Shown: positions 19,337 to 28,304 of the stretch, piece by piece | Layout of the letters: every line of letters starts with the position of its first letter | How positions within the stretch are numbered: the first letter of the stretch is position 1 | Assembly (NCBI RefSeq): GCF_000143885.2 | Contig: NC_018581.1 | Coordinates: 1,612,001-1,676,000, forward strand | Length of the DNA stretch: 64,000 bases | Reading direction: 5' to 3' | Origin: Gordonia sp. KTR9 | GTDB taxonomy: Bacteria > Actinomycetota > Actinomycetes > Mycobacteriales > Mycobacteriaceae | Notes under the pieces: model-generated | Seen by the model: only the letters and a program-made list of their open reading frames with translations | The model's database searches: none | What the model was told of the DNA's origin: nothing | Position numbers and translations under genes: made by a program

Positions 19337-20101
19337 ATGGAACTCAACGGACTGTCGGTGGCGATCACCGGTGGCGCATCCGGTCTCGGCCTCGCGACGG
19401 CCCGACGTGTCATCGACGCCGGCGGCCTGGTCACCCTGATCGATCTGCCGACCTCGGACGGACAGGCCGTGGCCGACGGACTCGGCACCGCGGCCTCGTT
19501 CGCCGCCGCCGACATCACCGATCCCGAACAGTTCGCCGCCGCACTCGATGTCGCCGACGACCGCGGTGGCCTGCGCGGACTGGTGCACTGTGCCGGAGCC
19601 GGCCGGCGCATGCGCATCCTCGACAAGGAGGGCAGGGCGGGTTCGGTCGAGGACTTCGAGTTCGTCGTCAAGCTGAACCTCGTCGGGTCGTTCCATGCGC
19701 TCTCGCTGGGCGCGGAACGCATCGCGCGGCTCGATCCGATCGAGGGCGAACGCGGCGCCATCATCATGACCGCGTCGGTCGCGGCGTTCGAGGGACAGAT
19801 CGGCCAGATCAACTATGCGGCATCGAAGGCGGGCATCGTCGGGATGACGCTGGTCGCCGCCCGCGACCTGGCCGGCAAGCTCATCCGGGTGAACACCATC
19901 GCTCCCGGCACGATGGACACCCCGCTGCTGGCGCGCCTGCGCGACGACGTGCGTGCGTCACTGGAGGCGAGCATCCCCCATCCGGCACGACTGGGCCGGC
20001 CGGAGGAATTCGGGCAGCTCGCGGCCTCGATCCTGGAGAACTCCTATCTCAACGGCGAGACCATCCGCCTCGACGGGGCGATCCGGATGGCACCGCGCTG
20101 A
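19337..20101 (+). CDS. Short-chain dehydrogenase/reductase, 3-hydroxyacyl-CoA dehydrogenase type 2-like
   Basis: The 254-residue product is a classical SDR: nucleotide-binding ITGGASGLGLATARRV, an Asp in LIDLP suggesting NAD(H) preference, HCAGAG, Ser in MTASVAAFEGQIG, and the catalytic YAASKAG pair. The segment IAPGTMDTPLLA and the overall pattern resemble 17-beta-HSD10-like 3-hydroxyacyl-CoA dehydrogenases. It could oxidise 3-hydroxyacyl-CoA for the thiolases flanking this block; this role is inferred from context. ATG 19337 lies just after the repeat region. Convergent with the next ACAD gene, 17 nt away. Confidence 0.85.
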   Translation: MELNGLSVAITGGASGLGLATARRVIDAGGLVTLIDLPTSDGQAVADGLGTAASFAAADITDPEQFAAALDVADDRGGLRGLVHCAGAGRRMRILDKEGRAGSVEDFEFVVKLNLVGSFHALSLGAERIARLDPIEGERGAIIMTASVAAFEGQIGQINYAASKAGIVGMTLVAARDLAGKLIRVNTIAPGTMDTPLLARLRDDVRASLEASIPHPARLGRPEEFGQLAASILENSYLNGETIRLDGAIRMAPR

Positions 20102-20118
20102 GCCGCCCGGTTCGAGAG

Positions 20119-21303
20119 TCAGCGCTGGGCGCGCTTGACCAGGTTGCGTCCGATGATGAGCCGCTGGATCTCGCTGGTGCCCTCGTACAGGCGGAGCAAC
20201 CGCACCTCGCGGTAGATGCGCTCCACCGGGACGTCGCGCATGTAGCCGCTGCCGCCGTGGATCTGTACCGCGAGATCGGCGACCTTGCCGACCATCTCGG
20301 TGCAGAACAGCTTGGCGGCGGACGGGGCGATGCGCCGGTCGGTGTCGTCGACCCAGGCGCGGGCCGCTTCGCGGACCAGTGCTCGCCCGGCCATCACGCC
20401 GGACTGCTGGTCGGCGAGCATGGCCTGTACCAACTGGAACTCGCCGATCGCGGTACCGCCCTGGGTCGCCGTCGCGGCCCACGACACCGACTCGTCGAGG
20501 GCGCGCTGCGCGGTGCCCACCGAGAGGGCGGCGATGTGAACCCGGCCGCGCGCCAGGCTCATCATCGCGGCCTTGTAGCCCACGTCCTCGCTGCCACCGA
20601 CCAGCGCCGACGCCGGGACACGTACATCGTCGAAGTGCACGTCGGCGGTCCAGGCGCCCTCCTGGCCCATCTTGCGGTCCTTGGCGCCCACGCTGAGCCC
20701 CGCGGCGTCGGCGGGGACGAGGAACACTGCGATGCCGGTGCCGTCGTCGTCGGCCGGGCGGGTTCGGGCGAACACGACGAACAGATCGGCCAGCGGGGCG
20801 TTGGTGATGAACCGTTTCTCGCCGGTGATCACCCAGTCGTCGCCGTCGCGGACGGCCTTCGTGCGCAGTCCGGCCGGGTCGGAGCCGGCCCCCGGCTCCG
20901 TCAGTGCGAACGAGGCGACCACCTCGCCGGACGCGATCTTCTCCAGCCACGCGGTCTTCTGCTCATCGGTGCCGAAGTGCACGAGTACCTGGCCGGCGAT
21001 GCCGTTGTTGGTGCCGAACATCGACCGCAGCGCCAGGGAGGTGTATCCCAGTTCCATCGCGAGTTCGACGTCCTGGGTCAGGTCGAGGCCCAGACCGCCC
21101 CATTCCTGCGGGATGGCGTAGCCGAAAAGACCCATGTCCTTGGCCGTCTGGCGGATGTCGTCCGGGATCGCGTCCGTGTCGAGGATCTCCTGCTCACGCG
21201 GGACCACCACCTCGCGGACGAACTCACGCGTCGCGGCGAGAATGTCGGCGAAATCCTCGGGTCCCACCTGGGAGGTCGAGGCTGGTTGCATCACACCGGT
21301 CAT
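20119..21303 (-). CDS. Acyl-CoA dehydrogenase
   Basis: The 394-residue product is the third ACAD of this block: KDMGLFGYAIPQEWGGLG, ALTEPGAGSDPAGLRT, KRFITNAPLADLFVVFART and the C-terminal IHGGSGYMRDVPVERIYREVRLLRLYEGTSEIQ, with the Glu of EGTSE as catalytic base. It is an FAD enzyme forming 2-enoyl-CoA. ATG 21303 is chosen; a second in-frame ATG at 21291 is possible, and the ~40 open codons further upstream look non-coding. Divergent from the SDR at 21512, so it probably has its own promoter in the 208-nt gap. Confidence 0.91.
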   Translation of the reverse strand: MTGVMQPASTSQVGPEDFADILAATREFVREVVVPREQEILDTDAIPDDIRQTAKDMGLFGYAIPQEWGGLGLDLTQDVELAMELGYTSLALRSMFGTNNGIAGQVLVHFGTDEQKTAWLEKIASGEVVASFALTEPGAGSDPAGLRTKAVRDGDDWVITGEKRFITNAPLADLFVVFARTRPADDDGTGIAVFLVPADAAGLSVGAKDRKMGQEGAWTADVHFDDVRVPASALVGGSEDVGYKAAMMSLARGRVHIAALSVGTAQRALDESVSWAATATQGGTAIGEFQLVQAMLADQQSGVMAGRALVREAARAWVDDTDRRIAPSAAKLFCTEMVGKVADLAVQIHGGSGYMRDVPVERIYREVRLLRLYEGTSEIQRLIIGRNLVKRAQR

Positions 21304-21511
21304 GCGCCCACTCTGCGCGTTCGCACCTCGGCCGTCCAATACGAAACCGGGATCGATCCGATAGCCGCTGCGTATGAGCGTGGAGGGGTTCGACGGGGGA
21401 CGATCTCGATAGATTGAGTTCACTCACCCGCCGGCGCGGCGCCCTGTCGCTGTTCGCCGTTCGCTCTCCACCGACCTCACGGGGCGGTGACCCGGAAGGA
21501 CGACACGACAC

Positions 21512-22270
21512 ATGTCACGCACCACCGCGCAGCCGCTGCTCGAAGGACGTACCGCCGTCGTGACCGGCGGCGCGCAGGGCATCGGTTTCGAGATCGCCAG
21601 ATCGTTCGTCGAGGCCGGCGCTCGAGTCGTGCTCGGCGATCTCGGCCTCGACGCCGCGCAGGCTGCCGCGGACGAACTCGGCGGCAGCGAGGTGGCCCGG
21701 GCGGTGCGGTGTGACGTCGTCGACGCGGGCGAGGTCGACGCACTGCTGGCGACGGCGGTCGAGGTCTTCGGATCTCTCGACGTCGTGGTGAACAACGCGG
21801 GGATCACCCGGGACGCCACGATGCGCACGATGACCGAGGAGGATTTCGACCAGGTCATCTCGGTGCATCTCAAAGGCACCTGGAACGGCACGCGTAAGGC
21901 GGCGGCGATCATGCGCGAGGCCAAGCGCGGTGCGATCGTGAACATCTCGTCGCTGTCGGGCAAGGTCGGCATGGTCGGGCAGACGAACTACTCGGCGGCC
22001 AAGGCGGGCATCGTCGGCCTCACCAAGGCCGCGGCCAAGGAGATGGCCCATCACGGCGTACGGGTCAACGCGATACAGCCCGGTCTGATCCGGTCGGCGA
22101 TGACCGAGGCGATGCCGCAGAAGGCCTGGGACCAGAAGATGGCGGAGATCCCGATGCGACGCGTCGGCGAGGTCGGTGAGGTCGCGAGCGTCGCATTGTT
22201 CCTGGCGTCGGACATGTCGTCGTACATGACGGGCACCGTCCTCGAGGTGACCGGCGGCCGCTTCATGTGA
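21512..22270 (+). CDS. Short-chain dehydrogenase/reductase, FabG-like
   Basis: The 252-residue product is a classical [32 protein letters not shown], Ser in [21 protein letters not shown], and the C-terminal [14 protein letters not shown]. The motif set is that of FabG-type 3-oxoacyl reductases. Its place 51 nt before a thiolase suggests a 3-hydroxyacyl-CoA dehydrogenase or reductase role rather than fatty-acid synthase II. The first codon is ATG at 21512 (MSRTTAQ), after GGAAGGA near 21494. Confidence 0.88.
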   Translation: MSRTTAQPLLEGRTAVVTGGAQGIGFEIARSFVEAGARVVLGDLGLDAAQAAADELGGSEVARAVRCDVVDAGEVDALLATAVEVFGSLDVVVNNAGITRDATMRTMTEEDFDQVISVHLKGTWNGTRKAAAIMREAKRGAIVNISSLSGKVGMVGQTNYSAAKAGIVGLTKAAAKEMAHHGVRVNAIQPGLIRSAMTEAMPQKAWDQKMAEIPMRRVGEVGEVASVALFLASDMSSYMTGTVLEVTGGRFM

Positions 22271-22321
22271 GAGTCGATCTCACCCAGACAACTTCGCACC
22301 ATCGAACCCGAAAGGTCACCC

Positions 22322-23545
22322 ATGCGCGACGTGGTCATCTGCGAACCGGTACGGACCCCGATCGGCCGCTACGGCGGGATGTTCAAGAATCTCACCGCCG
22401 TCGATCTCGGGGTCGCCGCGTTGACGGGGATGCTCGATCGCACCGGACTCGACCCGGGGAAGGTCGAGGACGTCATCCTCGGTCACTGCAACGGCAACAG
22501 TGAGGCGCCCGCCCTGGGACGAGTGATCGCCCTCGACGCGGGGTTGCCGATCACGGTGGGCGGCATGCACATCGACCGTCGTTGCGGCTCGGGACTGCAG
22601 GCCGTCATCCAGGCCGCATACCAGGTGTCGTCGGGCGACAACGACGTCGTGGTCGCCGGTGGTGCCGAATCGATGAGCAATGCGTCGTTCTACTCGGTGG
22701 ACATGCGGTGGGGTGGTGCACGAACCGGGATCGCCATGCACGACAGTCTGGTTCGCGCCCGCTCGACCGCCGGCGGAAAGAACTACCCGGTGCCCGGCGG
22801 CATGATCGAGACGGCCGAGAACCTGCGCGAGGAGTATGAGATCTCCCGGGAAGAGCAGGACGAGCTGGCTGTGGCATCGCACGAACGAGCGGTCCGCGCT
22901 CAGAAGGACGGCGTCCTGGCCGAGGAGATCATCCCGGTCACCGTTCCCTCGCGAGGACGCGACCAGGTCATCGACACCGACGAGCATCCGCGCCCCGATG
23001 TCTCGGTGGAATCGTTGTCTAAGCTCAAGCCGATCATGGGCAAGACCGACCCGGATGCGACGGTGACGGCGGGCAACGCCAGCGGCCAGAACGACGCCGC
23101 GTCGATGGCGATCGTGACCACGTCCGAGGTCGCCGAGGAGCTGGGTCTGCGCCCGCTGGTCAAGCTCGTGTCCTGGGGTCTGGCCGGGGTACCGCCGCGC
23201 ACCATGGGGATCGGGCCGGTGCCGGCGACCGAGAAGGCCCTCGCGAAGGCCGGACTGACGCTCGCCGACATCGACGTCATCGAACTCAACGAGGCCTTCG
23301 CCGCGCAGGCGCTCGCTGTCACCCGCGAATGGGGTTTCGGCCGGTTCGGCGCCGGCGGCGATTTCGATCGCACCAACGTCCATGGCTCGGGAATCTCACT
23401 GGGACATCCGGTCGGGGCCACCGGCGGCCGCATGCTGGCCTCGCTGGCGCGCGAGCTGCACCGGCGCGGGGCGCGTTACGGTCTGGAGACGATGTGCATC
23501 GGCGGTGGTCAGGGACTCGCGGCGGTCTTCGAACGCGTCGGCTGA
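22322..23545 (+). CDS. Thiolase family acetyl-CoA acyltransferase
   Basis: The 407-residue product is a full thiolase: RDVVICEPVRTPIGRYGGMF, the nucleophilic Cys in DRRCGSGLQAVIQA, GGAESMSNASF, NEAFAAQALAV, GHPVGATGGRML with the catalytic His, and MCIGGGQGLAAVFER with the second Cys. It is longer than the thiolase at 17875, from which it also differs clearly in motif sequence, so the two probably act on different acyl chains. ATG 22322 follows CGAAAGG (22308-22314). Co-directional with the SDR 51 nt upstream. A strong hairpin follows its stop codon. Confidence 0.93.
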   Translation: MRDVVICEPVRTPIGRYGGMFKNLTAVDLGVAALTGMLDRTGLDPGKVEDVILGHCNGNSEAPALGRVIALDAGLPITVGGMHIDRRCGSGLQAVIQAAYQVSSGDNDVVVAGGAESMSNASFYSVDMRWGGARTGIAMHDSLVRARSTAGGKNYPVPGGMIETAENLREEYEISREEQDELAVASHERAVRAQKDGVLAEEIIPVTVPSRGRDQVIDTDEHPRPDVSVESLSKLKPIMGKTDPDATVTAGNASGQNDAASMAIVTTSEVAEELGLRPLVKLVSWGLAGVPPRTMGIGPVPATEKALAKAGLTLADIDVIELNEAFAAQALAVTREWGFGRFGAGGDFDRTNVHGSGISLGHPVGATGGRMLASLARELHRRGARYGLETMCIGGGQGLAAVFERVG

Positions 23546-23555
23546 CCCCAAGACT

Positions 23556-23594
23556 CACCGGACCCCACCTGAGTCGCTCCGGTGGGGTCCGGTG
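23556..23594. terminator. Strong bidirectional hairpin terminator
   Basis: A perfect 14-bp inverted repeat (CACCGGACCCCACC at 23556-23569, GGTGGGGTCCGGTG at 23581-23594) with an 11-nt loop. It lies between the stop codons of the convergent thiolase and LysR genes, 11 nt from each end, so it can serve both strands. Confidence 0.8.
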
Positions 23595-23604
23595 TTCCAG
23601 TCGG

Positions 23605-24477
23605 TCATCCCACCGATTCGCGCACGAGGTCGACGAACGCCTGGCCGACGGCCGACAGGGACGGCGGGTGAAAGGCGATCGCGAAGGGACGCACGACATT
23701 CGGTTCGATCTCGCGGATGACGACCGGGGAGTCCGCCGACTCCGCGACGGACCGCTCGAGGAGCGTGCCGCCGATCCCGGACTCCACCATGGGGAGCCGT
23801 TCCTCGCGGATCTCCGACAGCACGGCGAGCGGCGGCCGGACGCCGCCGACACGGATGGCCTCCTCGAACTCGTCGGCCACCGAGTAGCCGCGCGGCACGA
23901 AGACCATCGGGATCGGCGGCAGGTTGTTCAACGGGATCGGGCCCTCGGCCACCTCGGTGCCGGGTGGGTAGACCAGGACGTGTTCGTGTTCACCCATCAC
24001 GATGACCTCGAGGTCGTCACCGGCGATCGGCAGGTGAGCGACGGCGAACTCGCAGTGACCGTCCTCGATCGCCGACGCGGCCCTGGTCTCGTCGCGTAAC
24101 TCGCCCAGCCGCACCGACACTCGTGGATACGCGGCACGGAACCGGGTGACGAGGTCGACGACGGGTCCGACGGCGGTGGCGGCGAAGGCGAGGATGTCGA
24201 GATGACCGGTGAGTTCGTCCTCCGACGCCGAGAGAAGGTCGTCGACGGCATCCATGTCGCGGACGATCTGACGTGCGGGACCGACCATCGTCCGCCCGGC
24301 CGCCGAGAGCACCATCCCACGGCCGATGCGGTGGAACAGCTGCACCCCGAGTTCGCGTTCGAGCGCCCGGAGTGCTTGGGACACAGTGGGTTGAGCGACG
24401 CCGAGAGCCGAGGCCGCACCACCGATGCCCTTGTTCTCCACCACCGCCAGGAAGTACTCGACCTGCCGCGATTCCAT
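23605..24477 (-). CDS. LysR-family transcriptional regulator
   Basis: The 290-residue product has an N-terminal winged helix-turn-helix (MESRQVEYFLAVVENKG, AASALGVAQPTVSQALRALE) followed by a LysR substrate-binding domain (about 90-290). Effectors are not readable. ATG 24477 starts the conserved first helix. It is the last gene of a minus-strand run: MBL-fold hydrolase, enoyl-CoA hydratase, LysR, LysR, with gaps of 33, 21 and 8 nt. A LysR gene normally lies divergent to its target, so two tandem LysR genes at the end of an enzyme operon are unusual. Confidence 0.9.
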   Translation of the reverse strand: MESRQVEYFLAVVENKGIGGAASALGVAQPTVSQALRALERELGVQLFHRIGRGMVLSAAGRTMVGPARQIVRDMDAVDDLLSASEDELTGHLDILAFAATAVGPVVDLVTRFRAAYPRVSVRLGELRDETRAASAIEDGHCEFAVAHLPIAGDDLEVIVMGEHEHVLVYPPGTEVAEGPIPLNNLPPIPMVFVPRGYSVADEFEEAIRVGGVRPPLAVLSEIREERLPMVESGIGGTLLERSVAESADSPVVIREIEPNVVRPFAIAFHPPSLSAVGQAFVDLVRESVG

Positions 24478-24485
24478 GGTGGAAG

Positions 24486-25397
24486 TCACCAGTCCCGTGG
24501 TTCGGCGGGATCCGGAGCGATCCCGCAGTGGACCTTCGCCGCGGAGATGAAGGCGAGGGCGGCCGGCGAGGGGAGCCCGGATCGCAGCACGAGTCCCCAC
24601 GCCCGCGTCAGCGGCGGGTCGAGCGCGAGTCGCCGCAGTCCCGCGAGCTGTCGTTCGGCCACGGTGAAGGGGAGAACCGTTGCCCCCGTTCCCTTCTTGA
24701 CCAGACTCCACACCGCGGAAGGCAGCTGGCAGTCGACCGCCACGTTCCTTCCGTCCTCGTCGAGGAGCCCGTCGAGGAGCCCCGCCGTGATCGGGTCGCT
24801 GTGATCGATGACGAGGGGTAGTGAGCGCACCGCCGAGTGCGGTATCGGATCCGGCAGTCCGTCGGCGAGCGGCGCCGGCGCCGCGACGACCAGTTCCTGC
24901 TCGGCCATCGGGATGGCGGTGAAAGTCGCGTGCTCGGCGGTCGAGTCCATGATCCCGACCTCGGCCTCGCCGGATCGCAGCGCCGACAGCACTCCTGCGG
25001 GGCTGTCCGCGGAGACGACCCGTACCGACAAGTGCGGGAAGCGTTCCCGGAACAGACGCACGACGTTGACCACGGGATCCACGCTGAATGCCGCGTAGGT
25101 CACGACGTCGACGCGGCCGGCACGCAGCTCGCGAACCGCGTCGACCTTGGCCTTGGCACGGTCGACGTCGGCCAGGATGCGGCGGGCGGCGACGTCGAGT
25201 TTGCGTCCGGCCTCGGTGAGTTCGAGGCGGCGCCCGGTGCGGTCGAACAACGTGACGCCGAGGCGCTTCTCGAGCGTGCGGATGGCCTGGGACAGCGACG
25301 GCTGTGAGATGTAGAGGGACTGGGCGGCCTTCGTGATGCCGCCGTGGTCGACCACGGCGACGAAGTAGGTCACGAGGTGCAGGTCCACCCCGGTCAC
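24486..25397 (-). CDS. LysR-family transcriptional regulator
   Basis: The ~303-residue product begins with a LysR winged helix (LHLVTYFVAVVDHGGITKAAQSLYISQPSLSQAIRTLEKRLG) and continues as an effector-binding domain. It is a paralogue of the LysR immediately downstream (8-nt gap), with related but clearly different sequence. The start is a GTG near 25397. It follows the enoyl-CoA hydratase gene on the same strand by about 21 nt. Likely regulates the acyl-CoA genes around it; effector unknown. Confidence 0.9.
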   Translation of the reverse strand: MTGVDLHLVTYFVAVVDHGGITKAAQSLYISQPSLSQAIRTLEKRLGVTLFDRTGRRLELTEAGRKLDVAARRILADVDRAKAKVDAVRELRAGRVDVVTYAAFSVDPVVNVVRLFRERFPHLSVRVVSADSPAGVLSALRSGEAEVGIMDSTAEHATFTAIPMAEQELVVAAPAPLADGLPDPIPHSAVRSLPLVIDHSDPITAGLLDGLLDEDGRNVAVDCQLPSAVWSLVKKGTGATVLPFTVAERQLAGLRRLALDPPLTRAWGLVLRSGLPSPAALAFISAAKVHCGIAPDPAEPRDW

Positions 25398-25418
25398 TTT
25401 AGTGAATCCGGCGGGAGG

Positions 25419-26180
25419 TCACTTGCCGGTCCATCGCGGCGCCCGCTTCTCGGCGAAGGCGACGGCACCCTCTCTCGCGTCGTCGGAGGCGAACACCGGG
25501 CCGAGATGATCCCATTGCTTCTTGATCAGTTCGGGATCGGTGTAGCGGATGGCCATCGAGGTGACCTGTTTGGTGGCACGGACGGCGAGCGGGCCGTTGG
25601 CCGCGATGACGGCGGCCAGTTCGCGTGCGCCGGCGAGCGCCTCACCGGGCTCGGTGACGCGGTTGACCAGTCCGAACTGATGGGCGCGTTCGGCGGTGAG
25701 CGGGTCGCCGGTCAGCGCGAGCTCCATCGCGACCTGGTACGGCAGGATCTTCGGCAGGCGGAGCAGTCCGCCGGCCGCGGCGGCGAGTCCGCGCTTGACC
25801 TCGGGGATGCCGAACTTGGAATTGCTCGCCGCGACGACGAGGTCTGCCGACAGCGCGAGTTCGCATCCCCCGGCCAGCGCCCAGCCCTCGACCGCGGCGA
25901 TGAGGGGCTTGCTGGGTGGCGCCTCGGTGAGGCCGCCGAACCCGCGGCCCTTCAGCGACACCTGCTCGCCGCGGGCGAAGGCCTTGAGGTCCATTCCGGC
26001 GCAGAACGTGCCGCCGGCGCCGGTGAGGATCCCGATGGTGAGGTCGTCGCGCGACTCGAGTTCGTCGATCGCGGCGGCGATGCCCTCGGAGACCTCGAGA
26101 TTCACGGCGTTCTTCGCTTCGGGACGATTGATCGTGATGACGGCGACGCCGTCGGCGAACTCGGTGAGCACTGCACTCAT
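25419..26180 (-). CDS. Enoyl-CoA hydratase/isomerase family protein
   Basis: The 253-residue product is a crotonase: ITINRPEAKNAVNLEV, AGGTFCAGMDLKAF (oxyanion loop), AVEGWALAGGCELALSADLVVA, FGIPEVKRGLAAAAGG with Glu at one expected catalytic place, and the C-terminal AEKRAPRWTGK. It probably hydrates 2-enoyl-CoA made by the ACADs in this block. Gly is present where the second catalytic Glu of rat mitochondrial hydratase sits, so an alternative crotonase reaction is possible. ATG 26180 follows AGGAGATCCC. Co-directional with the MBL gene upstream and LysR genes downstream. Confidence 0.88.
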   Translation of the reverse strand: MSAVLTEFADGVAVITINRPEAKNAVNLEVSEGIAAAIDELESRDDLTIGILTGAGGTFCAGMDLKAFARGEQVSLKGRGFGGLTEAPPSKPLIAAVEGWALAGGCELALSADLVVAASNSKFGIPEVKRGLAAAAGGLLRLPKILPYQVAMELALTGDPLTAERAHQFGLVNRVTEPGEALAGARELAAVIAANGPLAVRATKQVTSMAIRYTDPELIKKQWDHLGPVFASDDAREGAVAFAEKRAPRWTGK

Positions 26181-26213
26181 GGGATCTCCTGGAGTTGGTG
26201 GACGGAGGGGACG

Positions 26214-27329
26214 TCAGGTGCTTTCGGAAGTGGAAACCGATTGTGGCGCAGGCGGTGTGGCGCCATCGGCCAGGAACCAGCGGATCGGGCCCGGTGCGGC
26301 CGGGTCGTCGGCGGGTACGCGAGCGTCGAGGATGCCTCGCTCCTGCAGGACGATCAGGTGGGCGTGCGTCTCCCGCAGCGCGAGTCGGCTGAGGGTGAGC
26401 GACAGCTCCTCGAACGGGCGTGACCAGGTCACCGACCGGGTGATCTCCCAGGCCGAGCTCTCCGGATGCCGGGCGACGGTCGCGGTGATCTCGGCGAGCC
26501 GGTCCTCGTGGTGCTCGAGCAGGCCGGTCACCCGGTCGCCGAGACCTCGGAACCGGTACTCGTGGGACGGCAGCGCCTCGTGGTCGCGCATCTTCTCCGT
26601 GTTGGCCAGCGAGATCAGGTAATCGGCGAGGGGATTGTCGGTCTGCATGGGGTTGGTCGAGATGTTCGGACTGATCCGCGGCAACAGGTGGTCGCCGGTG
26701 AAGATGACACCGGCGGTGTCGTCGGCGAAGCAGAGATGTCCCGCGGTGTGGCCGGGCGTCCAGATGGCTCGGAGATCCCAGCCGGGGATGTCGAGGGGGG
26801 CGTCGCCGGTCAGTTCGCGGTCGACGGTCCGGCCGTCGGGCATGCGGATGAAACCGATGAACCCTTCGTCGGCGACCTCGGTCGGTGCGCCGAGCATCCG
26901 GAGTTCGGACCGCGCCTGCCGGAGCTGGCTCTCCACCTCGTCGTCGGAATGGTGACGCAGGTAGCGGGCGTCGCCGCGATGCATCCACAGCTCGGCGTCG
27001 ACGTGCTCGAGGAGACGCGGCACGAGCCCGAAATGGTCGGGATGGAGGTGGGTCACACCGATGGAACGGACGTCGGTGATGTCGTGTCCGGTGGAGCGGA
27101 TGCCTGCGACGAGGACATCCCACGACTCGTCCGACGGCCAGCCGGCGTCGATGAGCGCGAGGCCGCCGTCGGGCAGTCCGAGAGCGTAGACGAGGATGTA
27201 GCGCAGCGGATTGGGACCCATGGGCACCGGGATCGACCACAGTCGCGGCCGGACCTCCTCGACCGGCGGCAGCACCTTGTCGGCCCAGGCCTGTTTCTGC
27301 AGCACGCCGGTGACCTCGATCGGGACCAT
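26214..27329 (-). CDS. Metallo-beta-lactamase-fold hydrolase
   Basis: The 371-residue product has the MBL metal site THLHPDHFG (HxHxDH), GHTAGHLCF as the third His region, and FTGDHLLP with the bridging Asp. The C-terminal ~120 residues (about 250-371) form a helical/winged segment often attached to MBL hydrolases in CoA-catabolic clusters. The substrate is unknown; thioester or lactone hydrolysis is plausible from context. ATG 27329 is chosen because GAGGAGG (near 27333-27339) lies just upstream; the longer frame to 27398 has no such site. First gene of the run that continues into enoyl-CoA hydratase and two LysR genes. Confidence 0.87.
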   Translation of the reverse strand: MVPIEVTGVLQKQAWADKVLPPVEEVRPRLWSIPVPMGPNPLRYILVYALGLPDGGLALIDAGWPSDESWDVLVAGIRSTGHDITDVRSIGVTHLHPDHFGLVPRLLEHVDAELWMHRGDARYLRHHSDDEVESQLRQARSELRMLGAPTEVADEGFIGFIRMPDGRTVDRELTGDAPLDIPGWDLRAIWTPGHTAGHLCFADDTAGVIFTGDHLLPRISPNISTNPMQTDNPLADYLISLANTEKMRDHEALPSHEYRFRGLGDRVTGLLEHHEDRLAEITATVARHPESSAWEITRSVTWSRPFEELSLTLSRLALRETHAHLIVLQERGILDARVPADDPAAPGPIRWFLADGATPPAPQSVSTSEST

Positions 27330-27459
27330 CCAGCCTCCTCCCCGGGTGCATCGTTCGCGCGAGGGCACCGCGACGAGTGTTGCAGTGATCTGTGTCATCC
27401 GATCACGAGACGACTTCGAGGCTCAAACTGGGTGCGGCTCAGACACCCTGAGGTAGGAC

Positions 27460-28248
27460 CTATGAGTCGAGTTCGTGCCCGAGCGCACCGGCATGGTCGC
27501 AGCCCGCCGCCACCTCGCCCACGAGGCGTCCCGCGAGTTCGGGCTGGATGAGTGGGAAGAGATGACTCGCGCGCGGGACGATGGTGAGGGTCGCGTCCGC
27601 CGCGGCTTCGACGAACCGTCGCTCGTGGACCCGGAACTGATCCTGACGCCCGTTGACGAAGACCGTGCGGCCCGGATAACGACCGACCTCGCCGAGCGCG
27701 TCGAAGTGCTTGAGCTCGGCCACGACGTCGGCGATGGACCCGAGCGACAACCCGCCGATCTCCATGTCCTCGGACACCTGCCTGCCGACGGCCAGGCGGG
27801 TGAGCGCCTGGCTGATGACCGCCGCCTGGCGTGGCAGGAGCGATGTCACCGCCCCGAATGTCTCGAACGGTGCCGCGAGGATCCGACTGGGTTGCGCGGT
27901 CGCGCACATGGGCACCAGCGCCGCGACGTGATGTGGATGGCGACTCGCGGCCGCCATCGCCACATAACCGCCCATCGACATGCCGGCCACGACCGCCGGC
28001 CGGCCGAACCGCTCGATCTCGGCGACGACGGCGTCGACGGCAGCGTCCATCGTGAACCTCTCCGCCCGACGCCGTCCGTGCCCGGGGAGATCGGGGGTGA
28101 CGACATCCCTGCCCGCAGGGGCCGTCGCCGCCACCGCGGCAGCCACCCGGTGCAGTGTCGCTCCACTCACCCGTATCCCGTGGACGAGGACGACGGGGGT
28201 GGGTTCGTCCACCGGCGGATCGGTCGCGGCAAGGGCTGACGGAGGCAT
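27460..28248 (-). CDS. Alpha/beta hydrolase
   Basis: The 262-residue product is an alpha/beta hydrolase: oxyanion VVLVHGIRVSG, TPDLPGHGRR, nucleophile elbow GMSMGGYVAMA (Ser of SMSMG type), an Asp in NGRQDQFR and His in RASHLFPLIQPELAG. No signal peptide is seen, so it is probably cytosolic. The pattern is that of small esterases and C-C hydrolases, with no substrate clue. ATG 28248 has CATACT 7 nt upstream, a possible weak leaderless -10. Divergent neighbours are absent; the gene is followed on the same strand by the MBL operon. Confidence 0.85.
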   Translation of the reverse strand: MPPSALAATDPPVDEPTPVVLVHGIRVSGATLHRVAAAVAATAPAGRDVVTPDLPGHGRRRAERFTMDAAVDAVVAEIERFGRPAVVAGMSMGGYVAMAAASRHPHHVAALVPMCATAQPSRILAAPFETFGAVTSLLPRQAAVISQALTRLAVGRQVSEDMEIGGLSLGSIADVVAELKHFDALGEVGRYPGRTVFVNGRQDQFRVHERRFVEAAADATLTIVPRASHLFPLIQPELAGRLVGEVAAGCDHAGALGHELDS

Positions 28249-28274
28249 CGCACGCAGTATGCGGGCACCGCGGC

Positions 28275-28290
28275 CACGGCGCGGGCCGTG
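28275..28290 (-). terminator. Short hairpin after ABC-F gene
   Basis: A 6-bp inverted repeat (CACGGC 28275-28280, GCCGTG 28285-28290) with a 4-nt loop, 15 nt beyond the ABC-F stop codon. Weak and without a T-tract; a candidate only. Confidence 0.3.
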
Positions 28291-28304
28291 TCACCGAGTG
28301 TTCG

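Noticed and set aside
18297..19337. Minus-strand frames across the repeat region with repeated peptide units
   Set aside because: The repeated peptides (SHLREQRGPPTLPAPQ-like) are translations of the 37-bp DNA repeat read through antisense to the thiolase. No start, ribosome-binding site or fold supports a gene.
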